DNA of 8,293 nt, from the NCBI GenBank assembly GCA_029259935.1, contig JAJDEH010000296.1:1-8293 (forward strand), read 5' to 3'. Each line of letters begins with the position of its first letter. The first letter of the stretch is position 1. The notes under the pieces are model-generated. The model worked only from the letters and a program-made list of their open reading frames with translations. It was not told where the DNA came from and did not search any database. Made by a program: the position numbers and the translations under genes. This stretch comes from Planctomycetota bacterium (lineage in GTDB: Bacteria; Planctomycetota; Planctomycetia; Pirellulales; Pirellulaceae). Of this stretch, positions 1 through 6,202 are shown piece by piece.

Positions 1-335
1 CACAGCGTCTCGCCGCCGCCAACGTTCAAGCAATAGAGAGAACCGCTGCCCATCACAAAGGCTCGGTTGCCGACAACGCTGATCGCGGACGAGCCGTCTT
101 TATTGTTGGCCGGTACTCCGACTTCCACGCTCCACAAAACATCCGGCCCTTGGTCCGGCCAATCGGCCGACCAATTGGACTCCCGCGACACTCCATCCAC
201 GTTGGGGCCACGCCATTGATGCCAGCCTGTGTTGACGGCGGCGTCGCGTCCCTCTTCGGCGACGAGCGACTGCTCGGCCGTGACGACGGCAATCGACAAT
301 GCCAGGAAGCTGGCGAGAATACGACGGAAATTCAT
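1..335 (-). CDS. Secreted PQQ-like beta-propeller repeat protein, 5' part only
   Basis: Reading the minus strand from an ATG at 335 gives 111 codons that stay open to the window edge, so the C-terminal part is missing. Residues 1-26 look like a signal peptide (MNFRR, then a hydrophobic LASFLALSIAVV stretch, then a polar A/E-rich exit). Residues 39-50 read HQWRGPNVDGVS, followed by a W-x-x-D-W-P segment and P-D-V-L-W-x-V-E-V, then AISVVGNRAFVMG and SLYCLN. This is the standard entry of planctomycete PQQ-binding-like (BamB-type) propellers, where a W-R-G-P motif precedes the first blade. Such proteins are exported; their substrates are mostly unknown, and the BamB resemblance is structural and does not show an outer-membrane assembly role. 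A GGAG sits 8 nt before the ATG. The gene begins 23 nt after the stop of the MarR-type gene on the same strand, so the two are probably co-transcribed. Confidence 0.8.
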   Translation of the reverse strand, partial: MNFRRILASFLALSIAVVTAEQSLVAEEGRDAAVNTGWHQWRGPNVDGVSRESNWSADWPDQGPDVLWSVEVGVPANNKDGSSAISVVGNRAFVMGSGSLYCLNVGGGETL

Positions 336-358
336 GGCGGATGCTCCGTTATAAGGGA

Positions 359-910
359 CTATTTTCGCGACGGTCGACTGCGAGGATCCTTGCCTTCCCA
401 CTCATGGACATCCATGGACTCGATCATTTGTGAAAGCAGCGATTTGGTTTGCTGGATTTGGCGCGGCGACATGTCGCCGTGAAGCACGCGCTGAACTTCG
501 TCACGCATTTCGTGCAGGTCCGTTTCGAGCTTGCGCGCGCGAGCGGTCAACCGGACGCGCACCGCGCGACGATCGCTGGCGTCCTTGGCTAACGTGACCA
601 AACCTTGCTTCTCCATTCGCTTCAGGGTATTGGTCAACGTCGAAGGTGCCAGTAACACGCGCTCGCCGATTTCGCGAATCGTGCAATCGTCGCCTTCATA
701 TAGGGCATACAAGATCGGTCCCATTCCCGCCTGGACCCACTTGTCCAGACCGTGTTCCACCAGCATCCGGTCGAGCATGCCGCGCAAGTTGTAGAATGCT
801 CGCAGGACAAGGAAGCTCACGTCGTGATCGGACTTCGTTGAACTGGCCTTGGGGGTCCGTTTTAGGTTGCCGCGCGTCACGGCGTTGGAAGTGTTGGCGG
901 TCGTGGCCAA
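359..910 (-). CDS. MarR-family transcriptional regulator
   Basis: A winged helix-turn-helix DNA-binding protein of about 183 residues with this start. The core T-I-R-E-I-G-E-R-V, S-T-L-T-N-T-L-K-R-M-E-K-Q-G-L-V (about residues 77-105) is the MarR HTH; D-A-S-D-R-R-A-V-R-V-R-L-T (about 110-122) is the family wing with its D-x-R-A/S signature. Flanking helices (F-Y-N-L-R-G-M-L-D before; L-H-E-M-R-D-E-V-Q and I-Q-Q-T-K-S-L-L-S-Q-M after) fit the dimerisation interface. No ATG lies near the N-terminus. The frame is open to a TTG at 952, but a promoter at 930-959 would place transcription start downstream of that codon, so I prefer the TTG at 910, which has GGAG 10 nt upstream; a GTG at 880 is another option. 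The next gene downstream is the exported propeller protein, a plausible target. The ligand cannot be told from sequence. Confidence 0.87.
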   Translation of the reverse strand: MATTANTSNAVTRGNLKRTPKASSTKSDHDVSFLVLRAFYNLRGMLDRMLVEHGLDKWVQAGMGPILYALYEGDDCTIREIGERVLLAPSTLTNTLKRMEKQGLVTLAKDASDRRAVRVRLTARARKLETDLHEMRDEVQRVLHGDMSPRQIQQTKSLLSQMIESMDVHEWEGKDPRSRPSRK

Positions 911-929
911 AACAATCAAACTCCACTGG

Positions 930-959
930 ATAATAGTTTTGTACAATAACAATTGACAG
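930..959 (-). promoter_or_regulatory. Probable sigma70-type promoter of the MarR gene
   Basis: On the minus strand a CTGTCA box (954-959, 4 of 6 consensus bases) is separated by 18 nt from TATTAT (930-935, 5 of 6). It faces the MarR gene, and transcription would start near 920-925, upstream of the TTG at 910 but downstream of the TTG at 952. This is by inspection only; planctomycete promoters are poorly characterised. Confidence 0.45.
939..952. promoter_or_regulatory. Possible MarR operator in the promoter spacer
   Basis: TTGT, six bases, ACAA forms a dyad at 939-952, and TTGTACAA (939-946) is itself a perfect 8-bp palindrome. Both lie between the proposed -35 and -10 boxes of the MarR gene. 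MarR proteins bind short AT-rich palindromes of this kind and commonly repress their own promoters, so autoregulation is the natural reading. The match is short and could be chance. Confidence 0.35.
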
Positions 960-1034
960 GATAGCGTGAGACGCTGAATGAATCAAGCACTTTTTCAAAA
1001 ACTCACCGCCCGTTTGTGCTGGAGCGCAGTTGAA

Positions 1035-1133
1035 GTAGGCCGGACCTAGGAGTGAAGCGACGACGTTCCGGCATCCACGATTCCATGAAAAACTGGGGAC
1101 TGCCGGAGCAGCGCTTCGCTCGATCCGGCCTAC
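1035..1133. repeat. Nested inverted repeat, REP/MITE-like, next to the hydrolase stop
   Basis: The outer arms GTAGGCCGGA (1035-1044) and TCCGGCCTAC (1124-1133) are a perfect 10-bp inverted repeat. Just inside, AGTGAAGCG (1051-1059) is complementary, with small gaps and one mismatch, to the CGCTTCGCT segment around 1112-1120. A second inner pair is TCCGGCA (1067-1073) with TGCCGGA (1101-1107). The whole 99 bp can fold into one long interrupted hairpin with a loop of about 27 nt. It ends one base before the minus-strand stop codon of the hydrolase gene, so it would form the 3' end of that transcript and may stop or stabilise it. The GC-rich, GAAGCG-bearing layout suggests a dispersed genomic repeat family, which one copy cannot prove. 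Confidence 0.6.
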
Positions 1134-1134
1134 A

Positions 1135-1995
1135 CTACTCCGCCGCCGCTTGGTCTTTTTTGAAAGTGCGATTCAAAAATCGGAGGGCCGCGGTCTTTGC
1201 GTCGCGATCCAGGAAGGCGGCGATGTGCCCCTTCTCGGGAATGACATGCAGTTCGTGCTTTACGCCGGCGTCTTTCAACAGCACGATCATTTCATCGACA
1301 TCCTTGCGGGGAACGAGCCGGTCTTTGTCGCCATGAAAGAAGAAGATCGGCGGGTCGTCCTTGGTGACAAACGACGCCGGCGACGCTTTGCGATAGACGT
1401 CCGGCTTGTCGCGCCGCGTGCCGCCCAGGAAGTAAGCCAGCGATTTTCTGTCTTCGCTGATTTGCATGAAGTTGCACGGCGTACCGCCGGCGATAATGGC
1501 TTGCAAACGCACGCCCGCATCTTCTTCCCCCGTCGATAATTGAGTACCGTGTGACATGCCCAGCAGAGTGACCAAATGAGCTCCGGCCGAGTAGCCATAT
1601 CCGCTGATTCGCTTGGTATCAATTTTGTATTTGGCCGCGTTGCGATTCATCCATCCCAAGGCCGCGCGGCAATCGTCGATCTGTGCCGGAAACTTATGCT
1701 TGGGCGCCAGGCGATAGTTCACATTGACGACGGAGTAGCCGTCCGTCGCCAGACTGCGGGCGTGCCCCGACATGTTCCACTTCGTGCCCGTGTACCACGC
1801 GCCGCCATGAACCAGCAAGACCGCCGGAAACGGTCCGTCGCCCTCGGGAACATACACGTCGGCCACTTGCCTGCTGTCCCCGCCTTCGACGTACTCGAGA
1901 TTGAGGTGCCGTTCGAACTCGCCACCGAACAACTTTCCAGACAGCAAGAGGGTCGCCAGTGTCACGATGAACCACGAGGTTTTTTCCGTCCGCAT
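1135..1995 (-). CDS. Secreted alpha/beta hydrolase (esterase/lipase type)
   Basis: A 286-residue serine hydrolase. An N-terminal hydrophobic stretch (about residues 8-20, WFIVTLATLLLS) followed by GKLFGGEF suggests export. The fold is clear: H63-G-G-A-W provides the oxyanion hole, G-Y-S136-A-G is the nucleophile elbow, HGDKD225-x-x-V-P supplies the acid, and K-G-H257 the catalytic histidine. N-V-N-Y-R-L-A-P (91-98) is the usual strand-loop of hormone-sensitive-lipase and BD-FAE-like esterases. Such planctomycete enzymes are thought to deacylate or de-esterify polysaccharides or small esters; the substrate here is unknown. The ATG at 1995 is well supported by GGGAG 6-7 nt upstream. It is divergent from ribBA with a 203-bp spacer, and its stop abuts the 1035-1133 inverted repeat. 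The gene stands alone, with no visible polysaccharide-degradation neighbours. Confidence 0.88.
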   Translation of the reverse strand: MRTEKTSWFIVTLATLLLSGKLFGGEFERHLNLEYVEGGDSRQVADVYVPEGDGPFPAVLLVHGGAWYTGTKWNMSGHARSLATDGYSVVNVNYRLAPKHKFPAQIDDCRAALGWMNRNAAKYKIDTKRISGYGYSAGAHLVTLLGMSHGTQLSTGEEDAGVRLQAIIAGGTPCNFMQISEDRKSLAYFLGGTRRDKPDVYRKASPASFVTKDDPPIFFFHGDKDRLVPRKDVDEMIVLLKDAGVKHELHVIPEKGHIAAFLDRDAKTAALRFLNRTFKKDQAAAE

Positions 1996-2040
1996 TGATT
2001 GCTCCCGAAATAGCAGTGGATGTGCCGCTTCTAGATCGCC

Positions 2041-2068
2041 TAGTCGCTGCTGGTTCCTGCTCTATAAT
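2041..2068 (+). promoter_or_regulatory. Possible promoter of ribBA
   Basis: A perfect TATAAT at 2063-2068 lies about 130 nt before the ribBA start. The -35 candidate TAGTCG (2041-2046, 16-nt spacer) matches only 3 of 6 bases, so the assignment rests mainly on the -10 box. Because it overlaps the minus-strand -10 box, the two promoters could not be occupied by polymerase at the same time. Confidence 0.35.
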
Positions 2069-2091
2069 AGGTATTGAATTTATCTTGTGAA
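2064..2091 (-). promoter_or_regulatory. Probable promoter of the hydrolase gene
   Basis: On the minus strand TTCACA (2086-2091, 5 of 6 to TTGACA), a 16-nt spacer and TATTAT (2064-2069, 5 of 6 to TATAAT) face the hydrolase gene. The leader would be about 60 nt. The -10 box occupies the same bases as the plus-strand TATAAT of the ribBA side. Confidence 0.45.
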
Positions 2092-2099
2092 GTCATTTT

Positions 2100-2161
2100 C
2101 CGAGCCCGACCTCGATGTCCGACCTCAAGGGGCGATTCCCTTGCCTGCTGAACTAGCTCGG
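2100..2161 (+). promoter_or_regulatory. Structured 5' leader of ribBA, not an FMN riboswitch
   Basis: CCGAGC (2100-2105) pairs with GCTCGG (2156-2161), enclosing a perfect 6-bp hairpin CAAGGG (2126-2131) / CCCTTG (2138-2143) with loop GCGATT. A direct repeat of CCGACCTC lies in the left half (2106-2113 and 2119-2126). The element sits between the proposed promoter and the start codon. The conserved blocks of the RFN/FMN element are not visible, so if it regulates ribBA it does so by another means. The fold could also be incidental. Confidence 0.35.
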
Positions 2162-2198
2162 AACCGTATTTCCATCCTCATATAGGTTTACCCCGCCC

Positions 2199-3413
2199 AT
2201 GGCTCATCAGTTTTCCTCGGTTCCAGAAACTGTTGCCGCGATTGCTCGGGGCGAGGTGGTGATTATTGTTGACGACGAGGACCGCGAGAACGAAGGCGAT
2301 TTTATCGCGGCGGCCGAGTTGGCGACGCCGGAATCCGTGAATTTTGTAATCCGGGGGGGTGGCGAATTTTGCATGCCGGTGCTGCCGGAAGTCTGCAAGC
2401 GACTCGAATTGTCGCCGATCGTCGATGCCAATACCACACCGCTTGGCACGGCCCACATGACGCCCATCGATCATCGATCGACGAAGACCGGCATCACCGC
2501 GGCGGAACGGGCGCAGACCGTCCGCGAAATCGCCAATCCGGCCAGCAGTGCCGGCGACTTTGTTCGCCCCGGCCATGTCCATGTCTTGCTGGCCAAGGAA
2601 GGCGGTGTGCTACGTCGTTCGGGCCATACCGAAGCGGCCGTCGATCTGGCGCGCATGGCGGGCTTGTCGCCAGCCGCGTTCATCTGTGAGATCCTTGACG
2701 AAACGGGGAACCGCCCGACGCGCGAAAAAATGTTCGAGATCGCCGAGCAGCACGGCTTGAAGATTTCCTCGATTGAGCAACTGATTGCCCACCGGCGATT
2801 GAGCGAGAAGCTGGTCCGCCGCTCCGCGGAAGCCGACCTGCCGACGAAATACGGCGACTTCAAGGTACTCGTTTATGAAGTCAAGTACGAAGGTCAGCAG
2901 CCCATCGCGCTCGTGCGCGGCGACCTTGCGGCGGCTCCGCAGGCTCCCCTCGTGCGAATGCACTCCAGTTGTTTTACGGGCGACCTGATCCGATCGTTGC
3001 GCTGTGATTGCGGGGACCAGCTTCACATGGCGCTGGACATGATTCGGCGCGAAGGATTTGGCGTGCTGGTCTACTTGCCGCAAGAAGGCCGAGGGATCGG
3101 GCTGCTGGAAAAGATCAAAGCCTACTCGTTGCAGGAACAAGGGATGGACACGGTCGAAGCCAATCAGGCTCTTGGCTACAAGGCCGACATGCGCGACTAT
3201 GGCGTGGGCATCCAGGTGCTGAAAGATCTTGGCTTAACGGATATCCGACTGCTGACGAATAATCCCAAGAAGACACAAGCCGCCAGCTTGCTCGGGTTCG
3301 ATTTGCACGTCGTCGATCAAGTGCCGATCGTTTCCCCGATTAATGAGCACAACGCGAAATACCTGGCCACCAAACGGGACAAACTGGGGCACGAACTGCC
3401 CGAGGATGGCTAG
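2199..3413 (+). CDS. ribBA: Bifunctional DHBP synthase / GTP cyclohydrolase II
   Basis: A cytosolic fusion that supplies both branches of riboflavin synthesis: the N-terminal half turns ribulose 5-phosphate into 3,4-dihydroxy-2-butanone 4-phosphate plus formate, the C-terminal half opens GTP to a diaminopyrimidine. Residues 1 to about 205 are RibB: D-D-E-D-R-E-N-E-G-D (25-34, acidic metal/substrate loop), S-T-K-T-G-I-T-A-A-E-R (94-104), R-P-G-H-V (123-127), G-H143-T-E-A-A-V-D-L-A-R (142-152) and E164. Residues about 206-404 are RibA: zinc-ligand cysteines C258, C269 and C271, E-G-R298-G-I-G-L, A-N-Q-A-L-G-Y-K-A-D-M-R-D-Y-G-V-G (321-337) and L-L-T-N-N-P-K-K (351-358). Both halves look catalytically intact, and 404 residues is normal for RibBA. 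The P-I-D-H-R-S (89-94) variant differs from the usual sequence and resembles planctomycete forms as I remember them. The start has no strong shine-dalgarno, only a weak AGG. No other rib genes are near. Confidence 0.97.
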   Translation: MAHQFSSVPETVAAIARGEVVIIVDDEDRENEGDFIAAAELATPESVNFVIRGGGEFCMPVLPEVCKRLELSPIVDANTTPLGTAHMTPIDHRSTKTGITAAERAQTVREIANPASSAGDFVRPGHVHVLLAKEGGVLRRSGHTEAAVDLARMAGLSPAAFICEILDETGNRPTREKMFEIAEQHGLKISSIEQLIAHRRLSEKLVRRSAEADLPTKYGDFKVLVYEVKYEGQQPIALVRGDLAAAPQAPLVRMHSSCFTGDLIRSLRCDCGDQLHMALDMIRREGFGVLVYLPQEGRGIGLLEKIKAYSLQEQGMDTVEANQALGYKADMRDYGVGIQVLKDLGLTDIRLLTNNPKKTQAASLLGFDLHVVDQVPIVSPINEHNAKYLATKRDKLGHELPEDG

Positions 3414-3465
3414 TGCCCACTAACGGTGTGGTATACATCTATCCGCGAACTCTTTTTCGAGCGAG

Positions 3466-4455
3466 ATGGGTGTCATGATAGGTCGGGGGCTGATTCTATT
3501 CGCAGTGACTTGTGGCGTCTGCCAGGCGGAATGCCTGCCCCGCGCGCCGCTCAGCAAGTTGGAAGCCACCGTGGTCGAAGACGCCCGCGATGGCCGATTC
3601 GACGATGGCTCGATGCTGCGCGCCGCTCTGATTGCCGGCGAACCCCACCAAGATCCCGCTCCCTATTTGGCGCGGTTCAAGCAACTCTGTCGAGATCTGG
3701 AAAAACAAATCGCGGCGACGACGGAACCCACGGAACCCGAACAAGCCGCATTCGACTTCCTGCACGCGCGGGTGCTGGTCGGACAATTCAAGGCCAACAG
3801 CTATCAGGTTCAGCAGAGCTTGGATTTTGGCGATTATAACTGCCTTACGGCTTCCATTTTGTATCAGGCATTTTGTGAACACTTGCAGGTCCCGGTCCAA
3901 GTGGTCGCGCGACCAGGCCATGTCGCCTGCCGAGCGGTTTCTTCGACCATGGCGCTGATCGAAACGACTTGTCCCCAGTGGTTCTCACGCGCCAGCCGCC
4001 GGCAAAACTCAAAGGCCCCAGCCGGCGATGCGAATTGCCGCGTTCTATCGCAATCGGAACTGTTGGCCCGCGTCTTGTACAACCGGGGCATTGCCTTGGC
4101 CCAGCACGAACAATTCCCGCACGCGGTCGCTTCGTTACAAATCAGCACGGAACTTGACCTGAAATTCAAAGCAGCCCGCCACAACCGCTTGGCCGCCATC
4201 AACAATTGGTGCCTGTGGCTAGGCGATCAGGGCGACTTCGACCAGGCCCAGCGAATTCTGCGGCAGGCGCAATCCGAACAGCCCGAGCATGCGGCCTTTT
4301 GGCACAACGATCTGTACCTTCAAAGAACGCGAATTCAGCAACTGGCGGAAAGCGGCAAGGCCAACGAGGCGAGGCGAATTCGCAACGAGCTCGTGGACTA
4401 TTGGAAGCAGCATCAGTCGCGTTTTCCAAAAAACTTGACGACCCCCGATTCATGA
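3466..4455 (+). CDS. Exported protein with transglutaminase-like core and TPR-like helices
   Basis: 329 residues with no exact family name I can assign. Residues 1-21 form a signal peptide (hydrophobic LILFAVTCGV, exit CQA before E). Residues about 95-175 resemble the transglutaminase/SirB1-type fold: D-Y-N-C126-L-T-A-S-I-L-Y-Q-A-F matches the N-C-L-S/T-A helix with the reactive cysteine, A-R-P-G-H152-V gives the histidine, and A-L-I-E166-T-T the acid-bearing strand. Residues about 195-312 are helical pairs of TPR type (Y-N-R-G-I-A-L-A-Q-H-E-Q-F-P-H-A-V-A-S-L; G-D-F-D-Q-A-Q-R-I-L-R-Q-A; G-K-A-N-E-A-R-R-I-R-N-E-L). Peptidase, cross-linking or purely binding roles are all possible. GAGCGAG abuts the first ATG, so the ATG at 3475 (three residues shorter) may be the true start. 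It begins 52 nt after ribBA and may be read through from it. Confidence 0.75.
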   Translation: MGVMIGRGLILFAVTCGVCQAECLPRAPLSKLEATVVEDARDGRFDDGSMLRAALIAGEPHQDPAPYLARFKQLCRDLEKQIAATTEPTEPEQAAFDFLHARVLVGQFKANSYQVQQSLDFGDYNCLTASILYQAFCEHLQVPVQVVARPGHVACRAVSSTMALIETTCPQWFSRASRRQNSKAPAGDANCRVLSQSELLARVLYNRGIALAQHEQFPHAVASLQISTELDLKFKAARHNRLAAINNWCLWLGDQGDFDQAQRILRQAQSEQPEHAAFWHNDLYLQRTRIQQLAESGKANEARRIRNELVDYWKQHQSRFPKNLTTPDS

Positions 4456-4516
4456 CATATTAATTGAATGTCGACCGATTTGACACTTTGATTCAGTTTT
4501 GGATCCGCCTTATTTT

Positions 4517-4555
4517 AGGCTTCTTCGCCTCTCCGCAATTGAGAGTTCGAAGCCT
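4517..4555 (+). repeat. Two-level hairpin downstream of the TPR gene
   Basis: AGGCTTC (4517-4523) pairs with GAAGCCT (4549-4555), enclosing CTCTC (4529-4533) with GAGAG (4541-4545). It lies 62 nt after the stop at 4455. No T-run follows (the next bases are CCGAAAAAACGG), so it is not a classical terminator on this strand; it may protect the 3' end of the message. Confidence 0.4.
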
Positions 4556-4612
4556 CCGAAAAAACGGCCCTCGCCGCTTTGAATAGAACAACTTCGCGAT
4601 TGACCCACAGCC

Positions 4613-4650
4613 AAGACCGAGCCGCCCCCCGGCAGTTCGGTCTTCTGTTT
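4613..4650 (+). terminator. Probable rho-independent terminator, plus strand
   Basis: A perfect 8-bp stem, AAGACCGA (4613-4620) with TCGGTCTT (4637-4644), carries a C-rich loop that can add a CCG/CGG pair. It is followed by CTGTTTT, a short T-tract. It would end transcripts from the ribBA/TPR side before the convergent rtcB gene. On the minus strand no T-run follows. Confidence 0.5.
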
Positions 4651-4651
4651 T

Positions 4652-4678
4652 GCTAGCCGGAAGTTTTTGCCGGCGAGC
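4652..4678 (-). repeat. Hairpin just downstream of rtcB
   Basis: On the minus strand GCTCGCCGG, loop CAAAAACTT, CCGGCTAGC forms a 9-bp stem with one mismatch, beginning 11 nt after the rtcB stop. It lacks a following T-run, so intrinsic termination is unlikely; a 3'-end barrier is possible. Confidence 0.4.
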
Positions 4679-4689
4679 CACCAAAGCGG

Positions 4690-6153
4690 TCATCCCTTGA
4701 CGACACCGATCGGCTTCATGCGCGCAACCTTCGTGGCCAGATCGGCCTTGTGCACAACATCAACCACCAGGTTCACATCCTTGTAAGCGTCAGGTTGCTC
4801 TTCGGCCAAACCCCGCCAACTGCGAGCGCGAGCGATGACGCCCCGGCTGGCCAGTTCCTTCTCGATGTTGCGTCCCTTGGCCGCTTTCACCGCCGCCGTG
4901 CGACTCATCTGGCGGCCCGCACCATGACAAGCACTGCCAAACGTCTGCTCCATGCTGCCGTTCCGGCCGACCAGCACCCAGCTCGCGCGTCCCATGTCTC
5001 CGGGAATCAGAACCGGCTGACCAATGTGCCGATACATCGACGGCACCTCGTCATGACCGGCGGGAAACGCGCGGGTCGCGCCCTTGCGATGGACCCACAC
5101 GCGACGTTCCTTGCCGCCCGTCGTATGCCGCTCGAACTTGGCAATATTGTGGGCCACGTCGTACACCAAACCCATTTGCATCTGTTCCCAATTACGGCCA
5201 AAGACGCTCTCGAACGATTCGCGCGCCTGGTGCATCAACAACTGGCGATTGCACCAAGCGAAATTCGCCGCCGCGCACATCGCCCCTAGGTACTCTTGTC
5301 CTTCCGAGCTTTCAATCGGAGCGCACGCAAGCTGCCGGTCCGGCAAGTGAATTCCATATTTGGCCGGCGCTCCGCGCAGGTTCTTCAAGGCATCGTCGCA
5401 AACTTGATAACCCAAACCGCGCGAGCCGGAATGGACCATCACACAGATCATGTCCTTTTCCAAACCCATTGCGCGAGCGGCCACTTCGTCGAACACGGCT
5501 TCGACAATCTGTATTTCCAAAAAGTGATTCCCCGATCCCAGCGTGCCACATTGATTCGCTCCCCGAGTCATCGCCCTTTCGCTGACGCAGTCGGGATCGG
5601 CCCCGTCGATGCAGCCGCCCGCTTCGGTGTGATCAATATCGCCCGCCGTCGCCAGGTTGCGGTCTTTCAGAAATGGCGATCCTTCCGCCAATAAGCGCCG
5701 CATCTCTTTCTTGTTGAATCGATACTTGCCTTCGCGTCCCACTCCGGCCGGCACGTTGCGAAACAGTTCGTCCATCAACTGCGTCAGATGCGGCTTGACG
5801 TCTTGATAGAACAGGTTCGAGCGCATCAAACGAACGCCGCAATTGATGTCGTAGCCCACGCCGCCAGGCGAAATCACTCCGCCTTCCTCGGGATCGGTGG
5901 CGCACACTCCGCCAATGCAGAACCCATAGCCCCAGTGGATATCGGGCATCGCCAAACTCGCGTGCTGAATACCAGGCAAGAACGCCACATTGGCCACTTG
6001 CTCCGGCGCTTGGTCGTTCTTGATCTGATCGATCAGCTTTTCATCGGCGTAGATCAAGCCGTCGACGCGCATCCCCTCCTTGTAGCTCTTGGGAATCCGC
6101 CAACAGCAATCGTTAACCCGTTCCAGCGGGCCGTGGTAAGTGCCTTTCGGCAT
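4690..6153 (-). CDS. rtcB: RNA-splicing ligase RtcB, archaeal/eukaryotic-like type
   Basis: RtcB joins RNA 2',3'-cyclic phosphate or 3'-phosphate ends to 5'-OH ends using GTP and a metal ion, through a guanylylated histidine. This 487-residue protein can be aligned by its motifs to Pyrococcus horikoshii RtcB: D-I-N-C105-G (known C98), G-S-G-N-H210-F (H203), H241-S-G-S-R-G-L-G (H234), A-H335-N-I (H329), A-C-H410-G-A-G-R (the guanylylated H404) and K486 next to the C-terminus (K480). The offset is a constant +7 then +6, so the metal and GMP sites look complete. H355-R-K-G-A-T-R-A-F-P-A-G is the conserved loop before the nucleophile. The frame is open to 6216, but the ATG at 6153 has AAGGA 7 nt upstream and gives the normal MPKG-type N-terminus. 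Archease ends 49 nt upstream on the same strand. The RNA substrate in this organism is not shown; tRNA or rRNA repair is the usual proposal. Confidence 0.97.
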   Translation of the reverse strand: MPKGTYHGPLERVNDCCWRIPKSYKEGMRVDGLIYADEKLIDQIKNDQAPEQVANVAFLPGIQHASLAMPDIHWGYGFCIGGVCATDPEEGGVISPGGVGYDINCGVRLMRSNLFYQDVKPHLTQLMDELFRNVPAGVGREGKYRFNKKEMRRLLAEGSPFLKDRNLATAGDIDHTEAGGCIDGADPDCVSERAMTRGANQCGTLGSGNHFLEIQIVEAVFDEVAARAMGLEKDMICVMVHSGSRGLGYQVCDDALKNLRGAPAKYGIHLPDRQLACAPIESSEGQEYLGAMCAAANFAWCNRQLLMHQARESFESVFGRNWEQMQMGLVYDVAHNIAKFERHTTGGKERRVWVHRKGATRAFPAGHDEVPSMYRHIGQPVLIPGDMGRASWVLVGRNGSMEQTFGSACHGAGRQMSRTAAVKAAKGRNIEKELASRGVIARARSWRGLAEEQPDAYKDVNLVVDVVHKADLATKVARMKPIGVVKG

Positions 6154-6202
6154 GATGAATTCCTTAGCTTGTGGAGTGGTCCGCCCGACGCGGCACCTTA
6201 AT

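Noticed and set aside
911..952. TTG at 952 as the MarR start
   Set aside because: It lies inside the probable promoter and operator; a downstream TTG at 910 with GGAG upstream fits better, though this is not proven.
953..981. Plus-strand promoter with TTGACA at 953-958
   Set aside because: The -35 box is perfect, but the -10 position reads GAATGA and no plus-strand gene follows before the hydrolase stop.
1576..1998. 140-codon plus-strand frame opposite the hydrolase gene
   Set aside because: It is antisense to a clear alpha/beta hydrolase with a full catalytic triad and shows no recognisable motif.
2075..2198. FMN (RFN) riboswitch upstream of ribBA
   Set aside because: The conserved RFN sequence blocks are not visible; only a simple nested stem is seen.
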